A stretch of 64,000 nt of DNA from Rhynochetos jubatus (lineage: Eukaryota; Chordata; Aves; Eurypygiformes; Rhynochetidae), in NCBI GenBank assembly GCA_027574665.1, contig CM050655.1, forward strand, positions 2,170,001 through 2,234,000, given 5' to 3'. This document shows positions 12,301-23,919 of the stretch, piece by piece. The notes under the pieces are model-generated. The model was not told where the DNA came from. It ran no database searches and worked only from the letters and a program-made list of their open reading frames with translations. Position 1 is the first letter of the stretch. Every line of letters begins with the position of its first letter. A program made the position numbers and the translations under genes.

Positions 12301-15300
12301 TCCTCTGCCTGTATATGCTGTAAGAGAACAACATGCTTAATGTTATTCTTACCGTAGCACAGCTGCAGGACGTTGTTTCTGCAGGCTCCCTGGTGTGATC
12401 TTCTGGTGAAATTTGCAGTGGTTTGTGTTTGTGTGCTGACCCGAAAACAATATCCTTGACTTTATATTTGTATTTCTGCTCTTCTCTCCTTGTCTGTATC
12501 TATGTTGGACTAGTAGAAGGTCATAAATAAAGAGGGTAAGTGTCACTGAGAGCATTCCTGTTCCTTGGAATGGTATTTTCTCCAAATAATTTCTGATTAC
12601 TGTCATTTTTTCCGATCCTGATAGGCATGACTGGAGTTGGATGGCAGGTGTTGGTCTTTAGCTTTGCAGCATTTTCAGTGCTGTTGCTGCCTTGTTTCAA
12701 TCACCAGCTGTAGAGCAAAATTATTATTTCCTTTGCACCTCAGTAAGAGCTATTTTGGTATCTCCGAAGTTTTTTTTGCATAGAGGATTGTTTGCTGCTG
12801 ATAAAATACCAAACACGTTGCGTTATGGCCACCACACTATGGCTTCGTGTAGATTTCCGTATTACAGCAGTACTTTATCTCTGACAGCAATTAAGTGGTA
12901 CAGCATAATTGTAGACATTCTAGGGGCTATCATTCAACTTCAGCTTCCCTCTATAGTCATCGGAGAGGTTGAGATAGCTAAAAGAGCTGTTGTAAATAAC
13001 CTCCTGGAGGAGCCAACATCTCTCCTTCGAGACATGTTGTCCCTGTGAGGTGTCCTCTGCAGTGAGTATCTCCAATGATGCTCCAACTGCTGAGCAGGTT
13101 TCAGAGGCTGAGCTCAAAACGTGCGTTACTATAACTGGAAAGCAACGCGGTGTCACACGGACTCCTTACATCCCAGCTCTGCATCCAGCCTCTGCAATGG
13201 TAGAGATGAGCAGCACTTTAATCCATCATTGCAAAGAGTTCTTGGAGTAGCTCCTGGGGTTCCATGTGTGAGTGCATCTCCCTAAGTTTAGCTTTGAAAA
13301 ATTCAGTATATCAGACTACGACTATATCATTACTCCTTTGTTCTCTAAGAAGTTTGGTGCCAAACGACAGACCTGAATGTATTTTTGTGGAGCGCATTGC
13401 AGGTTTTGCCCAGAAATGTGGTAGCCCCAGTGAATCTCTTCACTTCTCTATCTGAGTTTGTAAAGGCTTCTGTCTGCTGGCAGGAAGATTTTGTATGGTT
13501 TTATTTTAGATGGGAACAGCTTTCCAAGCAATGATTCCTTACAAAGTGATAAAGGATGATCTTTTGGACTGAATATAAGCCTCTTAAGCTCTTCTCCTGG
13601 CCCTGTGCCTCGGTTGCCTTTGCAAATGCCCTCCTTTCTGTGTCATTTGGTTTTGATAAAGATGTGCTAATTTATTAGTGTTTGTACAGTGCTTTGGTGC
13701 CTTCAATTTTCATGCTTCCTAACTTAAGTACAATGCAGGTTTGTATTAATAGTATTAAACTAAATTGGTCTCATTAAGTTCAGCCTTTCTCTTGCTTTCA
13801 AAAAATGATGTTGATAACTGCAGCTTTATCTAATCACTGATAAAGGGAAAATAATTGCTTCTGAAATTATACTTTTCCTCATATTAGTACCATTTTCGTC
13901 ATGGTTTCTGGAAAAAATCCTTCCATTTCTTTACATAAAGCCCTTCTCTGGTTGTTGGATTTTTTTTGTTGTTGTGACTTGGAAATAACTTTCACCTGGG
14001 CAAGCACACAGGCAAATCCTTAATAGCCAGGATATAATGTTGTTAAAAATATTTCTGCATTACAAATAAACATTTGGGGTGCGAAAATGCAATTGGAATT
14101 GCAAAACCAGAGTCCTCAGATGCAAGAGAATACCTGGGTTTTGTATATTTGGCTACTTGATTTTTGACTTAGTGTTTAATTAGATTATTGTGTGTACAGT
14201 GTTTGTTTAGGCCTCTGGAATAAGGCAGGAGACCTGTGAGAAAAGTCATGTGCAGTCCAATAACTAAGTATTAGTGCAATGATGTGTATTCACCCAGGAA
14301 TTAAGGATTCATTTACAATTTTCCTTAAAGTGCCCCTCTGACTTTGCAGTGCTGCATTTCTTAATGTAGGTTTTCTCTGCTTATCCAAGCTTCATAGAAA
14401 ATCAGACCAGAAACAAAGCAGAAATACCATCATATGGCATCAAATGAGCTTCATGAGCACGTGGTCCATCAGACTGGCTTTGGAATGGCTAGTGACTTAT
14501 GTACTGTGTTCTCCAAGTCACAGAAAGAGAAAATGCTTTTACAGGAGCTCTTCTAACACTTCCTGAGAGAAAAAAGATGAGGGACTTGGGAACTTTCCAA
14601 GTGTAGGCTCTAGCATGGTGAATGATCCCATTCCTCATGAGCAGCTACTTTTGGTCCAGCACCCAAGCCTTTTTCAGCGATTTTCATCAGGGGAAATCTT
14701 TCTTCCAGGCAGTGCAGATGAAAATGTAGTGTTTATTAGATGTGAAACTTCTAAATCTGTACAAGAAAGAGGATATCCCTGTTTTTCAAAGCTTACTACT
14801 GTAGTTTGGACAGAGTTTTGGAGAGAAAAGGTATCTTGAAGAGGAAGCCTACCTCTTGAAGATTCCAAGTCCTTGTGATAAAGTGTGAGCGTACTAAAAC
14901 ATTTAAAATAATTCATCTCTAGAATAAGGGATTACAAATTAGTTTTTTTATTAATGAGTGGAGTTCCATTAGCTAAAACCTTCCTAAAAAAGATGGCAAT
15001 GTCCTGGCCTGAGGGAGAGCACAGCAATTTTAACACAGGGAAAAGCTGGGAAGTTGACATATTTTTTCTTTTGGACATATTTGCTCTAAGCACCCCCCCA
15101 AAATACTTAGAGAGGAAATACCATCATGTTTGTGTAAGATGAATTCTTCCAGATTTTGCCTGGCAAAGTCACGAGCTGTGTTGCAGTGGCTCTCCCGTTT
15201 CTTGCGTTGGTGTACATGGCATGGCGAGCATAAGTCTCTTGCTGCGTCTTTGAAAAATGCAGTGTTGATAGTGACAGAATGATGGCTTTGGAGCACAGAT

Positions 15301-16140
15301 TGCATGAGGAAGAAATGGGTCAAGTGCCTTTGTGGGAGATGATTGTTTTTATTAAATGCCCATTAAAGTCAAAGGTGAAGTTTCCTATTGACTTTTATGA
15401 GTTCTGGATCAGTCACTGGATTCATGATTGAGCTCTGCTGTTAAGCGATGGCATTGAGGTTGTGGGGGAGATAATAAAAATGTTTCTTGTGATTAGAGAG
15501 AGGCAGAGAGAATGGAGTCTCCCAACAAAGTCATCGTCTTTATGGGGTGGGAGTCGCTTCTGCATTCAGTGTTTGCTGAGTTCCTGGGAGGGGGGATCAT
15601 TGTGTGCTGCCGGGCGAGTAGGAACGGCTCTGTGTTGCTGCATCACCCTTGGGCCACGCCACCTGAAAATTAATGTGTTTGACACAGGCAGAGTTTGAGA
15701 AGACATCTTTTACTTTCCACAGTAGCTTTTTCCTGCAATGCCACTCTGTCTGCACTGTGGTGGAAGGGCTCGGTGGCTGCACTTCCCCAAAGATGAACTC
15801 TTCTGCTTTAGCAGGGGCATGGTCTCACCTGCTGCCTTTCTATTGTAGATGCAGCAGCTGACTGAAAAGGTGCCTGGGGCTGGCCAGCCATAATAAACTG
15901 ATTTCTGATAGCAGCTCTTCTCATTCTCTGTCTTCCAGAGGACAGAGAAAAGGGGCTGCAAAATCACCCTGGTCCAATATGCTCCCAGTCTGGTTTTGTT
16001 TTTCATGGGCTGCTCCTGAAAGCCACAGAATTTGTAGAGCTACACTTTCAATTGTGCATCAGGCAGTAATGTGTAGCTTTAGGGGGAAATGGTGGTTTTA
16101 CATAAATGAGGCAAAGTATACTCTTTAAGAATGTTTTGGG
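9340..16140. other. Long non-coding stretch, no gene seen
   Basis: Unique-looking AT-rich DNA. The longest frames are 118 codons on plus (12692-13048) and 110 on minus (11545-11877); neither shows a known motif, compositional shift or clear splice context. A small CpG cluster (five in about 40 bases) lies at 13118-13160. I found no repeat family or RNA gene. Confidence 0.5.
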
Positions 16141-16150
16141 TTTGGGGGCT

Positions 16151-16170
16151 TTTTGTTTGTTTGTTTGTTT
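16151..16170. repeat. (TTTG)n microsatellite
   Basis: About five TTTG units, followed by a further T/G-rich run to about 16190. Ordinary low-complexity DNA. Confidence 0.8.
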
Positions 16171-16190
16171 CATTGTTTGGTTTTTTTTTA

Positions 16191-18980
16191 ATCCATTAAA
16201 CGTTTTTCAAAATTGGAGCCCAATAATCTATTATAAATGTTTTTAAAGCACCTGGCTTTATTTTGTTCCCAGTTATAACTACTTGTGTCATATGCTTGTG
16301 GCTATGTGTAAATGGCTCATGAGGACAACAAAAGGGATTATCTGTAAGAGAAGTGAGTACTGTAAGTAATAATATATGCTATCATCACAGCCTTTCACAC
16401 TTCAGCAAATGTTAAGGTATGCAGGAAGCTAGTTAGCTTTCCAGTCATGTTCTGTATTGGTTGCTATTATTTCTCTTACAGTGGGTATCTCAGCTCTCAT
16501 CTCTGATTCTTCTATTCCTGCAGTCTACCATAAAGTTACAGTCTTGTGATGCTGCAACCAAAGCCCACAGGTAAGGATAGGAGGGTCATGCTGCTAACGG
16601 TACTTGCTCTTCCCTGTGCAGGAATTAGAGGTGAAAAGGTATAGATGGATGGGCATCTTAAATCACTCCCGTCTGCGGTTGTGAACAAAAAGGGGTGACA
16701 CATGCATTTCTGCAAGGTGAGGGAGGAATACTGGAAGACTGATTTGTTACTTGTGGTATTCAGAGGGATTTTTAGAGGGTCTAGAGCTTTTCAGAATAAT
16801 TTGTGGAGTTTTTTTGTAAAGAATTAGACAATAAACTGAAACTTGAAATACATAGGTCTGATACCTCTATGTCTCAGTTTCCTCATTTAATTAAATGAAT
16901 AGTTCAGCTTTCCTGTTTCTTAGATTTCTGTCTATAACACTGACACAAAGATCACCCATCTCAGTCTTGTAAAAGCAGCAGACATGTAGGATGAGCACTG
17001 AGCAGGACTCCATCTGGCAGTAACGTGGACCGTGTCAGTGCCTGGCCCATAGCTACGCAGATGCAGTTGGGGGTTATTGTTTTGGGGGGCTACCAAAGCC
17101 CGGGGACACGTGCAGGCAAAATCAAGAGCAGTGGTTGGTTGAGGAGGTGTCGAATCGGGTGAATGTGCAATGGTTTCTCCTGGTAGGTGTCAAGGGCGTT
17201 TCTCTGATCTGAGTATCCACCTTTATGAATTTCAAAGCCTTGGAAGAAAATACTGGGAACATTATGGCTCCTTAAAAACATACTGCAATGAGTGTTTATT
17301 GAGTGAATTTATATAATTTGGTCGCAGTTGCCCATGTAATTTCTTTGAAGAGAGAACAGGGTAGGTAAGAAATCTTTATTAAAAATACAGAGGAGTGAGC
17401 TGATTTTCAGCTCCCTGGTTTTCAGTTCCCAGGGACTCTGCTAAGTGCCTTGATGTTTCATTGTAGCATAAAAATTTGTAGGTTTTTGCATTTAGCATTG
17501 TGGTACAGGCTCTGTTGTAATGACAACATGAATTGTACTTCCTCCTAAATGAAAGTAGCAATTTATTCTTTGTGATAAGATGAAAAAACCCAAACAAACC
17601 AGAAACAAAATAACAGGGTAAAGGCTGAAAACAGTCTTTTTATGACTAACAGTCTTAAGCAGATGGACTTATCTTAACCAGGTGTAATGCTTCACAGGCA
17701 GTTTTGTCCTGCAACTTTAACAATATCAGTTGGGGCTGCAGTTGATTGAGCTTCTGGAAGCCAAACTGAAAGCTGCTCAAAGAAAAAAAAAATGAAAAGG
17801 GGGGTGGGGGGAGCTTAACACAATTACTTTTTGAATAGTTCACAAGATTAATGGTTAGATTTAAAAGACAGAAATACATTACCATCCTCTCTAAGCAACA
17901 AGAAAACTTTACCTTCATCCCAACATCCTTCTATAGATGTGTATTTTTTTGATGTCACACATGGTTATTTAATTACACTGCTGTTAGATTTAACATCAAG
18001 TGAAGTCTCTCCCAGTTTGTTTCTGCCTAGAACTAGTATTTCATCCATTTCCTTCTCACATGATAACTCTTGTAACAAGGTAAATGATTTTTCTTAGGCA
18101 TAGTAGGCAACCACAGATGATTCCTTGCAGTCAGGTACCTAACAGATTTGGCTACTGTACCGTTACCAAAAAAATACAGAAGCAGCATCTTATGAGCATA
18201 TTCTTAGCAGTTTTCAAAACCTGTAAATAATAGGGATTTGTTTTAGAAATTATGTTTGTAAATATTTTGTATCCAAAGCAGTAAATTTCTAACCCACACA
18301 TTTGCTCTAAACCTTAAAAGCCACCATTTTCTCCGAGGTGCAAGTAGGTGGATTTGTATCATTAGAGAAAAATGTGTTGGCATCGCCTTTGCTCACTGAT
18401 GTGGTCCATGTAAAATGTCTTTCTGGTTTCCCCAGTGGAGAAACCTAATTATCCCTATTCTTTCATTATATCAACACAATTTCACTTAACCCTCAAGAGC
18501 CAGCGTTACAAATTCCCATCTTCATAGCTTCAACAATCTGTCAGTTTATCTGAGCCTTTTACACTCCTCATGGTGAAGTTAACTCCATATTTCACCATGG
18601 ATAACTGGAGGTGCTTAGACAAGCTATCCAACATTTAAAAAGTCAGCACATAAAAAATTAGGTGCCATGCTTATTTATCCCAGTTAAGCAGGTTGTGATG
18701 TCCATATGCCTAATAGAGTGATGTCTCGCTATAAGAGATCATAAACCTTTCTGTAAAGTGGAAATGCCTAACATTCCAGTGTATGAGCAAACACTCTCTG
18801 TCTTTGTCTTGACTGAGATATAATCTCCTCAAGTCCTGCCTTCTAAAAAATAATTTTAAAAGGCTTGGCAGGCAATTAGTTTACAATACACTTCTACTGA
18901 TGTTTATTTTGTTTTTTTGAAAATTTTTAGCTGTTGTCCTTAAGGGTTCACTTCTTTACAACATTTGAAAGTCTCTGATC
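16191..18980. other. Non-coding stretch, no gene seen
   Basis: AT-rich, with frames of at most 87 codons. A G-run followed by an A-rich segment lies near 17780-17812. No identifiable element. Confidence 0.5.
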
Positions 18981-18984
18981 CCTC

Positions 18985-19046
18985 GTATTTTTGTGTTTGG
19001 TGGGTTTTTTGTTTTTGTTTTTGTTTGTTTGGTTGGTTGGTTTTTT
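18985..19046. repeat. T/G low-complexity tract (TTTTTG, TTTG and GGTT units)
   Basis: A 60-base run made only of T and G apart from its edges, moving from TTTTTG units to TTTG and then GGTT units. Unlikely to be functional. Confidence 0.75.
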
Positions 19047-20051
19047 ACTAAATTTCAAAGTTGGCCCAGCATTCCTACCATGGCAAAGGGAGTGAGAGAT
19101 GGTGAGGTGCACGGAGTACTCACTTTAGACAGGGTCTCCTTGCAAAATCACAAGACGTAGTTGAAACTCCATCAAACTTAACAGGTCTCCTAAGGCATCT
19201 TACCTGTTTGAGAGCTCATCATCTTGCGGGGAAAATGCACATAACTTTTTCCTGGTGGAGTATCCCACCATTGCACTCAGTTCAGCAGATCCCCCACACC
19301 GTGGTACTGCGGGACACTAACGTGTAAGAGAAGATGTTGGCACCAGCAAGTCTGTGCTTTGTTCTGGCACCAGAAATGTAGATACACAAGAGGAATAAGT
19401 TCATGTAGACTTTCTCCTGCTTTCTCTCCTTGCTGAAATTCCCACCTTTCATTCCTCCCCCGCTCCATTCCCACCACACAGAGGGACCAAGATGGTGCCT
19501 TGTGTCAAGCTGGGGGTATATATATCTCTGAGAGGGTTTTTTGTGTTCATCTTAATGATCTGTGTCCTCAAAACCACTTGTACCAGATGAATGCCACTTG
19601 GCCAACTAGGAAGGTGTGTCATTTGGAGTTGGCTGGCAAGTGTGGATTTGCAGATGGCTCCTTTGGGCGATGGACTGCCCTGGGGAGGTGAGGGAATGCA
19701 ACAGTGGTTGTTAACAGCTGCAGAAACCGTGCAAATGTGTTTGGCCCTGTATCATTTCATGCTCAAAGTGTCTTTGTGGTAGTATAATAGTGATATTAAT
19801 TTATAGTTATGTAAAGCTTTGAAAAGGCCTAACTCAACATGGGGATGTGTACCTGCTTCATCAGGGCGGTAGGACTCTGAAACCACTTGAGAAAGTTTGT
19901 TTTGAGGAGTGTTGTCTAGATTAAACCCCCCATCTTGAGAAAGCAATCTAAAACTGTCATCAGTGTCAAACCTTCTATTTATAAAACCCCCACCATTCAT
20001 TAATTGATGATTTTCCAAGCTAACAAAGGATTTTGCTTTCTTTGGCTGTAA

Positions 20052-20086
20052 ATTGGTTGTTTACAACCAATGCACCCATTGGTTGT
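20052..20086. repeat. CCAAT-containing hairpin with a third motif copy
   Basis: ATTGGTTGT (20052-20060) and its exact reverse complement ACAACCAAT (20063-20071) are separated by two bases. A third copy of ATTGGTTGT follows at 20078-20086. Each copy contains the CCAAT pentamer on one strand. Three copies in 35 bases is unusual, but no promoter features (CpG island, TATA, initiator) accompany them. Confidence 0.7.
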
Positions 20087-20830
20087 TAAGTCTCTGCCGC
20101 TGGCTAACATTATAAAATCTCACTTTGCTTTGCTGTGTGTGTAAATATTTAGCAGAAGAACAGAGGGGGTGCAACAGGCATGAAAATTAATTTCTGGAAT
20201 GGGAACGAGAAGGTGTCAGGTGATGACTCGTGGTCTGGTAGGATCGTGCACACATCTGTCAGCATTTCCATACAATTTCCTCATCTTAGTGAATTAAGTG
20301 ATTTGCAAAATTAAGAACGGCTTTGGATTAAAGTAGCTGTTCAAAATTAGGATGAATACAGAATAAATACTCAAATAAGTTGCAACATCTGGTGAGACCT
20401 TTGTGGGGACAATTTAATGATGCTCAGAAATTCTTATGCATCTGGAAGAGGAGGCTTGACAGACAGCGTTGTTTAAGGCTTTGGAAAGTATGCATCTCTA
20501 AAATAGTGATTATGTTTTTTCCAGCTGAACCTAGCGGGAAACATAATGTCTGTTTAACAGAGCATAGTAAATTAACAGAAAGATTTTGGAATAAGGAGTA
20601 AATACTGAATCCAGCTAGTCTAGGAAGTAAACACTGCATCCAAATTGGCACTGTGGGAAGAGTTTTATATTTGAGCCACAATACTTGGTTAAATTCCTAT
20701 GTGCAAAGCATCCCCTGGGGTGGGGAGCTGCCACCTTTGAAGTTTATCAATCAGATTTAGTTAGAAATTCAGGTTTTCCTGGTCTGTTGTGCAGCAGCAA
20801 TCCTGGTAATAAGATGGCGAGTTTGTAGCC

Positions 20831-20856
20831 AAAAAAAAAAAAAAAAAAAAAAAAAA
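20831..20856. repeat. Poly(A) tract, 26 A
   Basis: Longest homopolymer in the window. It could be the tail of an inserted processed transcript. However, the preceding sequence is not recognisable as an mRNA 3' end, no polyadenylation signal sits just upstream, and I see no flanking target duplication. Simple slippage is the more cautious reading. Confidence 0.85.
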
Positions 20857-20859
20857 TTA

Positions 20860-23640
20860 TTCATGGAGAAGACAAAACTTCCTTTATCACATATGCCTCT
20901 GAACACCTTCCATCTCCAAAGTAGTTAATCTGATTCTGATTAACCATAAGCTCTGAAAGCATTAGAAAACAAGGTGCTAAACTGTGTTAGTTTATAAGTG
21001 AATTCTCTGTCAAGTCATTAGCATTATTTCAAACCTCTTTGTGCTTGCAAAGTAATATTTCCAGAGTTACCCTGTTTCTTAGAGCTGATAACAATAAAAT
21101 AACACTCACTCTGAAATACTAAAGATTACTTGCCACTTATAAAGAAAGAAGGAATTTTCCTGTGGTATTACAAACTTCATTTCTTATTTTCTCTTTCGAG
21201 TTTTCCTGGTGATTTGGTAAAATGTGCTATTTCTGAGAACTGGGTGCAGTTTTTTAACCGAGTGCCACATGAAATTTACTGGTTTATTCATTAAAGGAGT
21301 GCAGCGCACATGAATGCATCTTTGAAAATTCACAACTCTTTTGTGATAGAATTACAAATAATATGGTCCAGCTTTGTAGCTTCTCAGTTATACGATAGAC
21401 TGAATGGTGTTCATTCATTGTAAAAATAGGTAAAAGCATATCTTCTTCTTGTAAATACTTTGTTCTTGTAAAAGAAGACTATCTTCACCTGATTCACTGG
21501 TAATATTTATAACTTAACTAGTAGTGGAGTGTAATATAAAAATAATTTGAGATAAATGCTAAAATTGTAAATTCACGTTTATGGTAATAGTGCTGTGCAT
21601 TATAGATAGTCAATCTTTTCTCCCTGTGGCACAGTTTTCTCCCATTATTCTTTCTTTCTGGAAAATGCAGGTGTCTAACCTTCTGGTTTTTGAATATAAA
21701 GCTGCTTCTTCAAGTGCCTTATCAGGCTGTACCCATCCCTGCTTTGCAGAGATGGGTCCAGCTACTCTAAATCCTGTGTCATTGTCTGGGCTACATTTCA
21801 GGTCAGTATTTTTATTTTTCAGACAAGTAATCAGGGATTAAATGAAAGAGAAGTATGTGAATCCTTTTAACCATGGAAAAATACGGCCTTTCTAGGGCAG
21901 AAATGAAATAACAGAGGAACAAGTTTTTCCCATTATGTCTGCAATAGCCTGTAGCTAACCAGTAGGATCCTATCTCCCGCTATTGCTTCCTCACCAGTCA
22001 AGGTGCAGCATCCATTGACAGGCACAGCCCATTGCACCCAGACCTTGGCCAAGGTCAGGGCTTGTGTTCTTATCTTTAGGAATCCTGTGAACATTTCCAG
22101 GAGTCTTGGAAAGTACATTTTAGTACTGATTTGGGCAAAAGCAGAGGAAATATTAACTTCAACGCAGTTTCTTCTTGCATGCGCAAGTTGGGAAAGCGAG
22201 CTGGTGGAAATACTGCTTATGTTGGCCAGTTGTATATCAGGGTTTTTCCCTTCAGTCCTGGTATTTTAATAAAAAGTAACATCAGTCCTCTTCAAATTCT
22301 GCTGTGAATGGGCAGTTTAATGGCCGTCTCTGCACATGAGCTGCCTTGCTGGACTTTTTTTGCGATGATGGAGTATGAAAGGGCTGAAACTTAAGTTTTC
22401 AGTCTTGATGTATCAGTGTGCATGTCCAGGCAGTGTTACCCATTTTCTCTCTGATTTCTAGCACTGGAACGCTTCTACCCTGGCTTTGCTTTTCCCTCAC
22501 TGTCACCAGAAGCTCAAGCACCACTAGAGCTCAAAGCTCTCATTCAGGACTGAAGTGGCCTTAATCCTGAAGAAGATTAAGTTACAGTGCACCTGAAGCA
22601 ATTTAACTTCTCTGTAAGAGCCACCACAGGTGGATGTAGTGGTGCTTTAATTTATGTCCCTTGGCTTAGCTGATGGATGAATCTCCATATGCCTGAGTGC
22701 TTGGAGCATTCTGCTCCTTGCAATGTTTGCAGATAGACCACTCTCATCTGATTTTTGACATCTTGGTTTGGTACAAGTTTCTCTGGCAAAGAGACGTTCT
22801 TGCTAGGGCTGTCTGCGTGGGGTTTTTCCCCTCTCCTGAATCCACCGATTAAGCCCTGCACTTTGAAGTGTGATTCTGAGGTAGCAGATGGAAGCAGCAG
22901 AAAAATGGGAGAGCGCTTGGGTTTCTTGGAGGAAGACCCTTACAGTAAGCCTTAAGGACAGAGGTTACCTTTCACACCATGGGTAGTGCCACAGTTGTTT
23001 TGCTTGTAGCAGGGGCGTGAAATTTGAGATCCGGGGGTGCCATCCCAGATGAGATCACATCAGAGCATGAACTGTTAGAAAAGAAATGTTCATCTCCTGT
23101 TCATAAATCAGCTGGACATGAAGATATTTTATATGTTTTTTTTAATCACTAAATAACAACATTCTATTTTCTTGAACAGTATTTGAAATGACAAAGAAAC
23201 CCATCCAGCCCACTACTTGGAAGCAGTTTTGGTACAGAGTCAGCGATCACTTACGTCTATTTAGACTCAGTATAGACCTAAAGAAATTACAGGGTTGGGT
23301 TTTTTTAATGTCATTTGCCAAAAGATGAGTTGATTGTAGCATTGGAAATGGTACCCAAAATCTGTACACCAATCCGCAGTCTGTATTGCTTACAGCAGGA
23401 GTTGGATGGTACGTTGTGTTGCACGCGGGTGGGCTTTGATCACCCTCCCCGGTTCCCTGGCTGAACACCGTGCTTGAGCACCATGTATGTATCAATCCAG
23501 CATTTTTCCTGTTCCCAATGTGAACTTGCATGGAGAAAACAAATTACCAGCAGGAAGTGTTTGTCACTGCAGGATGATGCAAAGATGAGACAATCTGTCA
23601 AGCAAGTAGACTTAATGCTTGAGTGCCATCAACCTGCTCT
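20860..23640. other. Non-coding stretch, no gene seen
   Basis: Frames are at most 94 codons. Apart from the 16-base palindrome at 22041, nothing stands out. Confidence 0.5.
22041..22056. promoter_or_regulatory. Perfect 16-bp palindrome with everted AAGGTC half-sites
   Basis: GACCTTGGCCAAGGTC equals its own reverse complement. With the next base, the right half reads CCAAGGTCA, which fits the extended half-site bound by monomeric nuclear receptors of the NR5A/ERR type. The left half gives CCAAGGTC on the minus strand with a less good final base. Binding is inferred from the motif only, and such sites also occur by chance. Confidence 0.4.
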
Positions 23641-23645
23641 GAGTG

Positions 23646-23917
23646 ACGGGGCATTTACAAACAAACAAGGCTGCCGAGGGAACATCATAACTGTCTGCTT
23701 TTGCGTTAGGACGTCGTTTACATTCAAAGTGATACAGAATGCCACTGTAGTCCAAGAGGCCGGGGAGAGCAAATGGGATGATGTGGGTTCATTAAAAAGT
23801 GGCTCTGGCCAGAACTGCGAGTGATTGATGAGCGATTAAGTGGCAGGGCTCCTGCGATAGCCCGCAGCCTGCTGTGCGTACTCAAGAGGACATCTATTTT
23901 GAATTTCTGTGCTTACG
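23646..23917. promoter_or_regulatory. Candidate conserved non-coding element (CpG-retaining)
   Basis: Twelve CpGs occur in about 272 bases, against none in the 120 bases before it. The sequence is otherwise AT/GC balanced and includes ACGTCG at 23711-23716. A 116-codon plus-strand frame (23474-23824) overlaps the left part but has no recognised domain, so a diverged exon cannot be wholly excluded. The non-coding regulatory reading is an inference. Confidence 0.35.
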
Positions 23918-23919
23918 GT

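Noticed and set aside
12692-13048. A 118-codon plus-strand frame with hydrophobic stretches
   Set aside because: No family resemblance, no codon-use or composition change, and no splice context; such frames are expected by chance in 64 kb of AT-rich DNA.
20831-20856. Poly(A) tract as the tail of a processed pseudogene
   Set aside because: No upstream mRNA-like sequence, no polyadenylation signal at the expected distance and no target duplication.
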